DNA from: Inquilinus sp. Marseille-Q2685
GTDB taxonomy: Bacteria; Pseudomonadota; Alphaproteobacteria; DSM-16000; Inquilinaceae
Direction: 5' to 3'
Assembly: GCF_916619195.1 (NCBI RefSeq)
Contig: NZ_CAKAKL010000010.1
Location: 111,619-175,618, forward strand
Length of the DNA stretch: 64,000 nt
Shown here: one piece after another, positions 29,753 to 37,851 of the stretch
Numbering within the stretch: position 1 is the first letter of the stretch
How the letters are laid out: every line of letters starts with the position of its first letter
The notes under the pieces: model-generated
What the model was told of the DNA's origin: nothing
Seen by the model: only the letters and a program-made list of their open reading frames with translations
The model's database searches: none
Position numbers and translations under genes: made by a program

Positions 29753-30042
29753 GACCGTGTCGCCTCCACCGCCTGCTCCAGGCGCAGCGCCACCATGCCG
29801 GGCGTGGCCCCGAAATCGTTGATCTCGACCGATGCCGCGACGCCGTGGCGGGCGATGAAGCGGTCCAGCACCGCCTGCCACACCGCGCCGTAGCCGTCGA
29901 CGCTGGTGGTGACGCGGATATGGGCCTGGCCGTCCGGCGAGGGCTCGATCAGCACCTCGAGGTTGCCGGAGCCGACGACGCCGACATGGGCGCGCCGCGG
30001 CACGGGCGTCGTCGCGGGGTAGTCGAAGCTCAGGCGTTCCAT
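29749..30042 (-). CDS. mdcC: Malonate decarboxylase acyl carrier protein (delta subunit)
   Basis: 97 residues, close to the usual ~99. The carrier carries a 2'-(5''-phosphoribosyl)-3'-dephospho-CoA arm on a serine; Ser25 in GVVGSGNLEVLIEP is at the established position. Downstream blocks are TTSVDGYGAVWQAVLDRFIA and INDFGATPGMVALRLEQAVE. Its start overlaps the end of mdcB by 13 bp and its stop overlaps mdcD by 4 bp. MdcB and MdcG make and attach the arm, and MdcA and MdcH exchange acyl groups on it. Confidence 0.95.
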   Translation of the reverse strand: MERLSFDYPATTPVPRRAHVGVVGSGNLEVLIEPSPDGQAHIRVTTSVDGYGAVWQAVLDRFIARHGVAASVEINDFGATPGMVALRLEQAVEATRS

Positions 30043-31079
30043 GGGGCGAAGCTCCGGTTGATGCGGTCGAGGAACAGGGCGGCGGCCAGCAGGTCCGCCG
30101 AGCCGCCGGGCGACACCCAGCGGGACAGCAGGTCGGCGTCGAGCGCCCGCAGCGCCGCGCGGCCGGCCGGGGTGGCAGTGCCGCCGGCCGCCAGCACGGC
30201 GCGGGCGCCGGACTGCGCCGCCGCCAGCGCCGGCCGGCCTCCGCGATGCAGCAGGCAGGTGTCGTCCAGCGACGCCATGACCGCTAGCAGCGCGTCCAGC
30301 CGCGCTTCGGTCTCGGCGGCCCCGGCGGCACGGCTGGCCCGCAGGGTGGGGAGGGCGATGTCGACGACATGCGGGAAGCCGGCCCGGGCCTCGCCGCGGG
30401 CGCCGGCGGCGCCATGCGCCTGCCGCACCCGCTCGCCGTTGCTGGACGCCCGCGGCGCGAAACGGTCGGGCCAGAATGCGATCGCGGCGGCCGCGGCGGC
30501 GATGCGGCGGGTATCGACCGGGCCGGCGATTGCCGCCCCGGCCAGCAGCAGCCCCAGCGCCCAGATCGCGCCGCGATGCGCGTTGCTGCCGCCGGTCGCG
30601 GCCATCATGTGGACCTCGCCGGCCCGGCCGATCGCGGCCAGCTCCTCGCGCAGCGCCTGATCCGGGACGCGGTCTCGGGCGGCCTCGGCCATGGCGCGGA
30701 AGGCCGGGCGCAGGGCCCGGGCGCTGCGGCGCAGCGTCTCCAGGTCCAGGTCGCGATGCGCGCCGGGGCCGCGCCGGTCGACCAGCCCCGGCTTCGGGGT
30801 CAGCTCCGCCTCCTCGATCAGCGCCCAGACGGCGAGGTCGGCGAGGGTGTCGGGGGTGAGAACGGTCGAAGGATTCCCCTCTTTAGTCCCCCCTCTCCTC
30901 GCGGGAGGGGGTAGGGGGAGGGGGTTGCCGAGGACAGGCTCCGCGCGCTGGTGGTCAGATCTTCGATCTCGCCGGCCAGTGACAATCCGGGCCGGCTTGG
31001 GCCGAGGGAACCCCCCCCCTAGCCCTCTCCCGCAAGGGGAGGGGGGACTCAGGAAACTTAAGGCATCGATCTTGCCCAT
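30030..31079 (-). CDS. mdcB: Triphosphoribosyl-dephospho-CoA synthase with repeat-derived N-terminus
   Basis: 349 residues as read; the family is usually ~280-300. It makes the MdcC prosthetic-group precursor from ATP and dephospho-CoA. The conserved part starts near residue 73: LADLAVWALIEEAELTPKPG, then LVDRRGPGAHRDLDLETLRR, GGSNAHRGAIWALGLLLAGA and SLDDTCLLHRGG. The first ~72 residues are encoded by sequence carrying two palindromic repeats (30885-30919, 31011-31050) and are Pro/Arg/Gly-rich. The only conventional in-frame start is ATG 31079, 6 bp after the mdcA stop; no ATG, GTG or TTG was found nearer the conserved region. Either the repeats are translated or an unusual start is used. 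Confidence 0.88.
   Translation of the reverse strand: MGKIDALSFLSPPSPCGRGLGGGFPRPKPARIVTGRRDRRSDHQRAEPVLGNPLPLPPPARRGGTKEGNPSTVLTPDTLADLAVWALIEEAELTPKPGLVDRRGPGAHRDLDLETLRRSARALRPAFRAMAEAARDRVPDQALREELAAIGRAGEVHMMAATGGSNAHRGAIWALGLLLAGAAIAGPVDTRRIAAAAAAIAFWPDRFAPRASSNGERVRQAHGAAGARGEARAGFPHVVDIALPTLRASRAAGAAETEARLDALLAVMASLDDTCLLHRGGRPALAAAQSGARAVLAAGGTATPAGRAALRALDADLLSRWVSPGGSADLLAAALFLDRINRSFAPWNA
30885..30919. repeat. Short palindromic repeat within mdcB 5' coding region
   Basis: Copy of the C-rich/G-rich hairpin family (AGTCCCCCCTCTCCTCGCGG, continuing into a G-rich arm). In the mdcB frame it encodes approximately PLPLPPPARRGGTK. Confidence 0.75.
31011..31050. repeat. Second palindromic repeat within mdcB 5' coding region
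   Basis: Hairpin around CCCTCTCCCGCAAGGGGAGG with flanking C- and G-runs, in the opposite orientation to the copy at 30885. In the mdcB frame it encodes approximately LSPPSPCGRGLGGGF. The two copies frame an ~90-bp segment without recognisable content. Confidence 0.75.
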
Positions 31080-31085
31080 GGCCGG

Positions 31086-32720
31086 TCACCAGCTGCGGAA
31101 CCGGGCCGGCGGCCGGTACAGCCCGCCGGACCAGTCCACCAGGTCGTCGATCGACCGCGCCGCCAGCAGCGAGCGCTGGGCCTGCAGCCGGCTGACGCCG
31201 AGATCCTCGGGATAGGCGACGATGCCGCGGGCGCGCAGATCGGCGGTCCGCTTCGCCTCCGCCCGCCGGCCGATCTCGGTGGCGCCGGCCACCGCGGCGA
31301 TGGCGGCGCGCCGCTCCTCGCCGCCCTCGGCCTTGTAGAGATAGGCGATGCCCTCCTCGGTCACGACATGCGAGACGTCGTCGCCGTAGATCATCACCGG
31401 CGCCACCGGCATGCCGCTGTTGCGGCCGACCTCGACCGCGTCGAGCGTCTCGACGAAGGCCGGAACGCCGCCGGACTTGAAGGTCTCGACCGTCTGCACC
31501 ACCAGCTTGCGGCCGCGCGCGACCGGCGCCTTCGAAGTCATCAGGCTGAGCCAGGCGTCGCTGGCGTGGCGGCGGCCGCGCGGGTCGTGGCCCATATTCG
31601 GCGCGCCGCCGAACCCGGCCAGCCGCCCCAGCGTGACGGTGGAGGAGTTGCCGTCGGCATCCATCTGCAGGGTCGAGCCGATGAACAGGTCGACGCCGTA
31701 CTGCCCGGCCAGCTGGCAGAACACGCGGTTCGACCGCAGGCCGCCGTCGCGGCCGACGAAGAAGATGTCCGGCCGGGCGCGGATATAGTCTTCCATCCCG
31801 ACCTCGCTGCCGAAGCAGTGGATGCTCTCGACCCAGCCGCTCTCGATCGCCGGGATCAGCGTCGGGTGCGGGTTCAGCGCCCAGTTGCGGCAGATCTTGC
31901 CCTTCAGCCCCAGGCTCTCGCCATAGGTCGGCAGCAGCAGCTCCACGGCCGCGGTGTCGAAGCCGATGCCGTGGTTCAGCGCAGTGACGCCGTGCCGCTC
32001 GTAGATCCCGCGGATGATCATCATCCCCATCAGGATCTGCAGCTCGCCGATATGGCGCGGGTCGCGGGTGAACAGCGGCTCGACCGCGAAGGGCCGATCG
32101 GCCTCGACCACGAAATCGACCCAGGACGCGGGGATGTCGACCCGCGGCAGCTCGTCGACGATCTCGTTGACCTGGGCCACGACCACGCCGTGGCGGAAGG
32201 CTGTGGCCTCGACGATGGTCGGCGTGTCCTCGGTGTTGGCGCCGGTGTAGAGGTTGCCGTGCCGGTCCGCCTTCTCGGCGCAGACCAGCGCCACCTGCGG
32301 CGTCAGGTCGACGAACATCCGGGCATAGAGCTCGACATAGGTGTAGATCGCGCCGATCTCGAGCTTGCCGTCCTCCAGCAGCTGCGCCACGCGCAGGCTC
32401 TGCGGCCCGGCAAAGGAGAAGTCGACTTTGCGGGCGATGCCCCGCTCGAACAGGTCAAGATGCTCGCGCCGGCCCAGGGTCGAGATCAGCAGGTGCAGGT
32501 CGTGCACCTTGCCAGGGTCGAGCCCGGCCAGGGTGCGGGACAGGAAATCCGCCTGCTTCTGGTTGTCGCCTTCGAGCGCGACGCGGTCGCCCGGCTCGAT
32601 CAGCGCCTCCAGCGCGTCGCCGATCCGCTCCGGCTTCAGCACCGGGCCGTCGGCGAAGGCGGCGGCGCGCTCCAGGCGCCTTTGCTTGCGGGCGGGCAGC
32701 GTCGACCAGGGCTGATCCAT
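31086..32720 (-). CDS. mdcA: Malonate decarboxylase alpha subunit (ACP:malonate transferase)
   Basis: 544 residues from the ATG at 32720 (an ATG six codons upstream is less likely). A CoA-transferase-like enzyme that swaps acetyl for malonyl on MdcC. Recognisable blocks are WSTLPARKQRRLERAAAF, VALEGDNQKQADFLSRTL, LVCAEKADRHGNLYTGANTE, TALNHGIGFDTAAVELLLPT and MGHDPRGRRHASDAWLSLMT. It is the first gene of the leftward operon, divergent from the GntR gene with ~150 bp between, so transcription most likely starts there. Confidence 0.95.
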   Translation of the reverse strand: MDQPWSTLPARKQRRLERAAAFADGPVLKPERIGDALEALIEPGDRVALEGDNQKQADFLSRTLAGLDPGKVHDLHLLISTLGRREHLDLFERGIARKVDFSFAGPQSLRVAQLLEDGKLEIGAIYTYVELYARMFVDLTPQVALVCAEKADRHGNLYTGANTEDTPTIVEATAFRHGVVVAQVNEIVDELPRVDIPASWVDFVVEADRPFAVEPLFTRDPRHIGELQILMGMMIIRGIYERHGVTALNHGIGFDTAAVELLLPTYGESLGLKGKICRNWALNPHPTLIPAIESGWVESIHCFGSEVGMEDYIRARPDIFFVGRDGGLRSNRVFCQLAGQYGVDLFIGSTLQMDADGNSSTVTLGRLAGFGGAPNMGHDPRGRRHASDAWLSLMTSKAPVARGRKLVVQTVETFKSGGVPAFVETLDAVEVGRNSGMPVAPVMIYGDDVSHVVTEEGIAYLYKAEGGEERRAAIAAVAGATEIGRRAEAKRTADLRARGIVAYPEDLGVSRLQAQRSLLAARSIDDLVDWSGGLYRPPARFRSW

Positions 32721-32871
32721 GGTGTGTCTCCGCAGCATGTCGGGTCGACGGGTCAGTGTATACGAATGCCGTCGGTGTTCCGGAATATGAATACAGAGAT
32801 TGCGTTTGGCAAGGCGTTGGGATACGTTATCGTCGTTAAAATCAATTAACGTGCACGGGGGAGGCCTGATC
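32721..32871. promoter_or_regulatory. mdcA/GntR divergent promoter region
   Basis: AT-richer than both flanking genes. It contains GTGTATACGA near 32756-32765, built on a GTATAC centre like known FCD-GntR operators, and AATATGAATAC near 32786. The regulator encoded at 32872 is the obvious candidate to bind here and to respond to malonate or a derivative. Confidence 0.45.
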
Positions 32872-33555
32872 TTGGCCCTTCAGGATACGCCCGTCGACGA
32901 CCGTGCGTCATTGTCGGAGCGCATTCGCCTGGCGCTGACCGACGAGATCTCCACCGGCCGCCTGCCGCCCGGCACGGTGCTGGACGAGGCGCAACTGGCC
33001 GACACCTATGGCGCCTCCCGCACGCCGGTGCGCGACGCGGTGCGCCAGTTGGCCGCCGCCGGGCTGGTCGAGATCCGGCCGCGCCGCGGCATCGTCGTGC
33101 TGCCGATGACGATCGAGACCCTGTCCGAGATGTTCGAGGTCACGGCCGAGATCGAGGCGATGTGCGCGCGCATGGCGACCAACCGGATGACGGCGCTGGA
33201 GCGCGGCCGGCTGATCGAGCTGCACGAGGACTCCGAGGCGCTGCTGCGGTCCGGCGACATCGCCGGCTACGACGCCTTCAACCTGGCCTTCCACGAAGGC
33301 ATCTACCGCGCCACCCACAACGGCTTCCTGGTCGAGCATGCGCTGCAGCTGCGCGCCCGGCTGCTGCCGTTCCGGCGCACCCAGCTGCGCTATCCCAACC
33401 GCCTGGTCCAGTCGCGCGACGAGCATGGCCGGATCCTGCGGGCGATGACCCGCGGCGACCCGGACGAGGCCGCCTTCGCCATGCGCGAGCACATGCTGAA
33501 CGCCGGCAGCGCCCTGGCGCGCTTCCTGACATTGGAGCCCGGCCAGACGGGCTGA
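32872..33555 (+). CDS. GntR-family (FCD) regulator of malonate genes
   Basis: 227 residues from a TTG at 32872 placed 7 bases after GGGGGAGG; a GTG at 32851 would overlap that site. The winged helix has SERIRLALTDEISTGRLPPG, LADTYGASRTPVRDAVRQLA and EIRPRRGIVVL. The FCD domain contains MFEVTAEIEAMCARMATNRM, FHEGIYRATHNGFLVEHAL and RDEHGRILRAMTRGD. It is divergent from mdcA and 56 bp ahead of the MatC-type carrier, the position held by MatR-like regulators of malonate utilisation. A specific effector cannot be read from sequence. Confidence 0.88.
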   Translation: MALQDTPVDDRASLSERIRLALTDEISTGRLPPGTVLDEAQLADTYGASRTPVRDAVRQLAAAGLVEIRPRRGIVVLPMTIETLSEMFEVTAEIEAMCARMATNRMTALERGRLIELHEDSEALLRSGDIAGYDAFNLAFHEGIYRATHNGFLVEHALQLRARLLPFRRTQLRYPNRLVQSRDEHGRILRAMTRGDPDEAAFAMREHMLNAGSALARFLTLEPGQTG

Positions 33556-33611
33556 CGCCGCGGCCACGGGACGCCGCCACCGGACAACGAGAACGACAGG
33601 AGAGGAAACGC

Positions 33612-34964
33612 GTGTCTGCGCAGATCGCATCCATCATCGGGCTGGTGGTGATGTTCGTCATCGCCACGGCCCTGCCGATCAACATGGGCGCCCTCGGCTT
33701 CGCCATGGCCTTCCTGGTCGGCGGCGCCGTGATGGGCATGTCGGCGACATCCATCCTGGCGGGCTTCCCGGGCGACCTGTTCGTCACCCTGGTCGGCATC
33801 ACCTATCTCTTCGCCATCGCCCAGAACAACGGCACGGTCGACTGGCTGGTGCACTATGCCGTGCGCCTGGTCGGCGGCCGCATCTCGGTCATCCCTTGGG
33901 TGATGTTCGCGGTCTCCGCCGTGCTCACCGCCATCGGCGCGGTCAGCCCGGGCGCGGTCGCCATCATCGCGCCGATCGCGCTGCGCTTCGCCGCCCGGTA
34001 CAAGATCCACCCGATGCTGATGGGGCTGATGGTTGTGCACGGCGCCCAGGGCGGCGGCTTCTCCCCGATCAGCATCTATGGCGGCATCACCAACCAGGTG
34101 GTGCAGCGCGCCGGGCTGCCGGGCGACGAGATCGTGCTGTTCCTGTCCAGCCTGGCCTTCAACGCCGCGGTGGCGCTGGTGATCTTCTTCCTGTTCGGCG
34201 GCCATCGCCTGCCGGTGCGGCGCCCGGCGGAGGATTTCGAAGGGCTGGTCGACGCCGTGCCCGCCGGCGCCTCGGTCCCGGTCAGCGGCCATGGCGGCAC
34301 GCCGGCGCGGCCGGCCGCCCCCCGGCCGGATGCCGTGCACCGCGAGGGCGAGGACCATCACGTCGCACTCGATCGCGAGCAGGCGCTGACCCTGGCCGGC
34401 CTCGTGGTGCTGGCCGTCGCCTCGCTGGCCTTCAACTTGAATGTCGGGCTGGTGGCCATGAGCGTCGCCGTGGTCCTGGCGCTGCTGTGCCCGCGCGGGC
34501 AGAAGGGCGCGGTCGACAAGATCAGCTGGTCGACCGTGCTGCTGATCGGCGGCGTCATCACCTATATCGGCGTGCTGCAGAAGGCCGGCGCGGTCGATTA
34601 TGTCGGCGGCGGCGTCTCGACCATGGCGGCGCCGCTCCTGGGCGCGCTGCTGCTGTGCTATGTCGCCGGCGTGGTCTCGGCCTTCGCCTCGTCGGTCGCG
34701 GTGCTGGGCGCCACCATTCCGCTGGCCGTGCCGCTCCTGATGCAGGGCCATCTCGGTGTGCCCGGCATGGTGGCGGCGATCGCGATCTCGACCACCATCG
34801 TCGATGTCAGCCCGTTCTCGACCAACGGCGCGCTGGTGGTGGCCAACGCGCACGGCATCGACCGCGACGCCTTCTTCCGGCAGATGCTGATCTACAGCGC
34901 CATCATCGTGCTGATCGGGCCGCTGCTGGCCTGGCTGGCGCTGGTGGTGCCGGGGCTGCTCTGA
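33612..34964 (+). CDS. matC: MatC-type dicarboxylate (malonate) carrier
   Basis: 450 residues from a GTG with AGGAGAGGAAA upstream. About 11-12 hydrophobic helices, beginning IIGLVVMFVIATALPINMGA. The N-terminal half matches the dicarboxylate carrier MatC N-domain (FPGDLFVTLVGITYLFAIAQ, VHGAQGGGFSPISIYGG) and the C-terminal half has SWSTVLLIGGVITYIGVL and ISTTIVDVSPFSTNGALVVA. A charged cytoplasmic loop with an His/Asp/Glu-rich stretch separates the halves (~residues 205-255). It probably imports malonate for the divergent mdc operon; most mdc operons use MdcLM or MadLM instead. Confidence 0.88.
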   Translation: MSAQIASIIGLVVMFVIATALPINMGALGFAMAFLVGGAVMGMSATSILAGFPGDLFVTLVGITYLFAIAQNNGTVDWLVHYAVRLVGGRISVIPWVMFAVSAVLTAIGAVSPGAVAIIAPIALRFAARYKIHPMLMGLMVVHGAQGGGFSPISIYGGITNQVVQRAGLPGDEIVLFLSSLAFNAAVALVIFFLFGGHRLPVRRPAEDFEGLVDAVPAGASVPVSGHGGTPARPAAPRPDAVHREGEDHHVALDREQALTLAGLVVLAVASLAFNLNVGLVAMSVAVVLALLCPRGQKGAVDKISWSTVLLIGGVITYIGVLQKAGAVDYVGGGVSTMAAPLLGALLLCYVAGVVSAFASSVAVLGATIPLAVPLLMQGHLGVPGMVAAIAISTTIVDVSPFSTNGALVVANAHGIDRDAFFRQMLIYSAIIVLIGPLLAWLALVVPGLL

Positions 34965-34990
34965 CCCCGGTGGGTTCGGGCCGGCCGCCG

Positions 34991-37057
34991 TCAGGGCCGG
35001 CCGGGAGGGGATGGCGGAAGAGAGTGGGAGTCGAACCCACCAAGGACCGGCTCGCGGCCCCTCCCGGATTTGAAGTCCGGACGCCCCACCGGGGACGATT
35101 CTCCTCCAGGCCCCTCGGCCGGCATCTCGCCGGTCGAGGGACGAAACAGGTCCAGCCGGTGCCGGTTCAGCCGGCGCAGGTCCCCCCGGCGCAGGGTCAC
35201 CCCGTGGCGGTCGAAGAACTCCAGGATCTGAATAGCAACCTTGCGGCCGCTGTCCACCTGATCCCGGAATTGCGCCGCGGTGAAGCCGGTCTCGTGGGCC
35301 TCGGCCAGCCGCACCAGGATGCCGACGATCTCGGCGACGGTCGGGCGCAGGAAGAAATGGTCGTGCGCCACCTCGTCGGCCCGGCCCATGCGCCCGATGC
35401 GCTTCAGCAGGCGCCGGATCTCCGCCTCGTCGACGCCGGTGTCGCCGGCGATGTCGCGCACCCGCGGCGGGCGGAACCGCGCATCCCCGCCGAGGCGCGG
35501 GCGGATCTCGTCCCACAGCGCCTCGTCGGCCTCGGGCAGATGCGCCTCGTGGCCGGTCAGCCGGACCCAGGCGCCGTCCAGCGCCACCTGGTCGGCCCGC
35601 GCCAGCGCCCGCAGCAGGGCGGCGAAGGCCGGTGCCGGCAGGCGCGGCCGCGACTGCAGGCGCAGCCGTTCGAAGCCGATGCCGGGCAGGTCGGGGTTGT
35701 CGCGGTGGAAGGCGCCCAGCGTCTCCAGCAGCCCCTGGGTCAGCTGCGTCCAATCCTCCGCGGCCAGGACGACGCGCTGCCCCCCCGCCGCGATCCGGAC
35801 CAGGCCCAGCCGTTCGGCCAGCTCGTCCACCCGCGCGGCGCCCAGCGCCCGGTCGCGGCCGAAGGCGTCGAGGTCGACCAGATGCTGCGGGGCGGCCAGC
35901 AGTGCGGTCAGCGCCGCCTCCGGGTCGTCGAGCGCCAGCGCCGCCAGCTGGGCCAGCCGCTCCGGGCCCCTGCGCTTGCGCGCCGGGGCCCGCAGATCGA
36001 CCAGGCGCCCGCCGCCGATGGTGCGCTGGGCCGAGGTGTCGCGGACGACGTAGCGGTCCCCGGAAGCGGCGGCGACCGGCCGGTCCAGCACCAGCTGGAC
36101 GAAGGCCTCGCCACCCGGCGGGATCGGGTCGTCGCCCAGCAGCACGATCCGCGCCCCGACCTCGGCCGCCGCGGTGTGGAAGCGCACCGGGAACCACTGC
36201 CCGATCGGCCTGCGCTCGCTCGGCAGCACCCGCAGCGTCGCGTCCACCCGGTCGGTCGGGGCGTGCAGGGCGGGGTCGAGCACGACGTCGCCGCGGGCGA
36301 AGGCCTCGCGCGTCACCCGTTCCCCCGCCAGGTTCAGGGCGCAGCGCTCGCCGGCGCGGCCGCGCTCGGCCGGGCGGTTTTGCGCATGGATCGACCGCAC
36401 CCGCACCGGCAGGCCGGACGGGCTGGCCATCAGCTGGTCGCCGACCGCGACCGATCCCGACAGCACCGTGCCGGTGACGACGGTGCCGGCGCCGCGCAGG
36501 GTGAAGGACCGGTCGACCGCCAGCCGGAACCGGCCCGACGCCTCGCGGCCGGCGAACTCCATCGCCTCCAGCGCCAGCCTCTCGCCCAGCTCCTCGACGC
36601 CTTCGCCGGTGATGGCCGAGACCGGCAGGATGTCGGCCCCGGCCAGCGCCGTTCCGGCCAGGGCGGCCCGGATCTCCGCCGCCACCGCTTCGCGCCGGTC
36701 CGGCGCGGCCAGGTCGGCCTTGGTCAGGGCCACGACGCCGCGGGAGATGCTGAGCAGGTCGATGATCGCGAGATGCTCGCGGGTCTGCGGCATCACGCCG
36801 TCGTCGGCCGCCACCACCAGCAGCGCGAAGTCGATGCCGGAGGCGCCGGCCAGCATGGTGTGCACCAGCCGTTCATGACCTGGCACGTCGATGAAGCCCA
36901 GCACCTCGCCCGTCGGCGTCGGCCGGTAGGCGAAGCCGAGGTCGATGGTGATGCCGCGGGCCTTCTCCTCCTTCAGCCGGTCGGTGTCGACGCCGGTCAG
37001 CGCCCGCACCAGAGCGGTCTTGCCGTGGTCGATATGGCCGGCCGTGCCGATGATCAC
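34991..37057 (-). CDS. selB: Selenocysteine-specific translation elongation factor
   Basis: 688 residues from a GTG overlapping the Sel1-like gene stop (GTGA). The GTPase domain starts [20 protein letters not shown], with the [12 protein letters not shown] switch, [20 protein letters not shown] and TKAD motifs. Beta-barrel domains follow, then C-terminal winged helices that bind the SECIS hairpin ([40 protein letters not shown]). The conserved protein ends near [13 protein letters not shown] (about 35135); the last ~48 residues are encoded by the whole tRNA-Sec gene on the same strand before a stop at 34991. It delivers Sec-tRNA to in-frame UGA, here in the formate dehydrogenase alpha subunit of the same operon. 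Confidence 0.96.
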   Translation of the reverse strand: MIIGTAGHIDHGKTALVRALTGVDTDRLKEEKARGITIDLGFAYRPTPTGEVLGFIDVPGHERLVHTMLAGASGIDFALLVVAADDGVMPQTREHLAIIDLLSISRGVVALTKADLAAPDRREAVAAEIRAALAGTALAGADILPVSAITGEGVEELGERLALEAMEFAGREASGRFRLAVDRSFTLRGAGTVVTGTVLSGSVAVGDQLMASPSGLPVRVRSIHAQNRPAERGRAGERCALNLAGERVTREAFARGDVVLDPALHAPTDRVDATLRVLPSERRPIGQWFPVRFHTAAAEVGARIVLLGDDPIPPGGEAFVQLVLDRPVAAASGDRYVVRDTSAQRTIGGGRLVDLRAPARKRRGPERLAQLAALALDDPEAALTALLAAPQHLVDLDAFGRDRALGAARVDELAERLGLVRIAAGGQRVVLAAEDWTQLTQGLLETLGAFHRDNPDLPGIGFERLRLQSRPRLPAPAFAALLRALARADQVALDGAWVRLTGHEAHLPEADEALWDEIRPRLGGDARFRPPRVRDIAGDTGVDEAEIRRLLKRIGRMGRADEVAHDHFFLRPTVAEIVGILVRLAEAHETGFTAAQFRDQVDSGRKVAIQILEFFDRHGVTLRRGDLRRLNRHRLDLFRPSTGEMPAEGPGGESSPVGRPDFKSGRGREPVLGGFDSHSLPPSPPGRP
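35012..35107 (-). tRNA. selC: tRNA-Sec (anticodon UCA)
   Basis: Read leftwards from GGAGGAGA at 35107. The first 8 bases pair with TCTCTTCC before the encoded GCCA end, giving the 8-bp acceptor stem peculiar to tRNA-Sec (one G-U pair). The anticodon is at 35071-35073 within CTTCAAA, the T arm is GTGGG-TTCGACT-CCCAC and the extra arm is long. It lies completely inside the 3' part of the selB open frame, same strand, so selB mRNA must be processed, or selC separately transcribed, for the tRNA to mature. Confidence 0.96.
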
Positions 37058-37851
37058 GGCGTCGCCTCCGGCAGGGGCCGGCGGGCGAGGGCTTCGGCCT
37101 CGGCGATCCCGGCGGGGTCGAGCGCGGCCCGGGCCGGCCCGAGGGAGCGGCCGGCCAGGGCGCTGCCGCCGGCCTGGCCGCGGATCAGCCAGGCCAGGGC
37201 CAGGACCGGATCCGCCGCCACGCCGGATCCCAGGTGATAGGCCGCGCCGAGCATGGATTGCGCGTCGGGTTCGCCGCGATCGGCGGCCATGCGCCACCAG
37301 CGCACGGCCTCGGCGGGGTCGCGCGCCACGCCGAGCGCGTTGTGATGCAGCATGCCCAACCGGGTCATGGCCGTGGCGACGCCCTGCCCGGCGGCGCGCT
37401 GCGCCCACAGCCGCGCCTCGGCCGGATCGAACAGAGCGCCGTCCTCCACCAGCATCCAGCTCAGCATGTCCTGGGCCGCGGCGTCGCCCTGTTCGGCGGC
37501 GGCGCGGTACAGCGCGGCGGCACGGCCGTCGTCCCGCGCCACGCCTTCGCCGCGGAAATGCAGCGTCGCCAGGTTGCGCTGGCCGACCGGGTCGCCGGCT
37601 TCCGCCGCGAGGGTCAGCCACCGTACGGCCAGCGTCAGGTCGCGCTCGACGCCCAGCCCCTCGGCGAAGCAGGCGCCGACATTGCTCTGGGCGCGCGCTA
37701 CGCCCTTCCGCGCCAGCGGCCCCCAGATGGCGAGGGCGGCCGCATGGTCGCCGGCGCGCGCCGCGGCCGAGGCGGCGGCCAGCTGCTCGGCTATGCCGGG
37801 CGAGGGGGGCGCCGCCGCGCGGGCGCGGGTGAGGCGGTCAAGCCAGCCCAT
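37054..37851 (-). CDS. Sel1-like tetratricopeptide-repeat protein
   Basis: 265 residues from an ATG with GGAG 6 bases upstream (an adjacent GTG at 37854 is less well placed). Five or more ~36-residue Sel1-like helical repeats are visible: [60 protein letters not shown] and [19 protein letters not shown], with one degenerate unit between. No signal peptide or enzyme motif. It overlaps the ends of selA and selB (14 and 4 bp), so it is translationally embedded in the selenium operon. A scaffold role in selenoprotein synthesis is suggested only by position. Confidence 0.9.
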   Translation of the reverse strand: MGWLDRLTRARAAAPPSPGIAEQLAAASAAARAGDHAAALAIWGPLARKGVARAQSNVGACFAEGLGVERDLTLAVRWLTLAAEAGDPVGQRNLATLHFRGEGVARDDGRAAALYRAAAEQGDAAAQDMLSWMLVEDGALFDPAEARLWAQRAAGQGVATAMTRLGMLHHNALGVARDPAEAVRWWRMAADRGEPDAQSMLGAAYHLGSGVAADPVLALAWLIRGQAGGSALAGRSLGPARAALDPAGIAEAEALARRPLPEATP

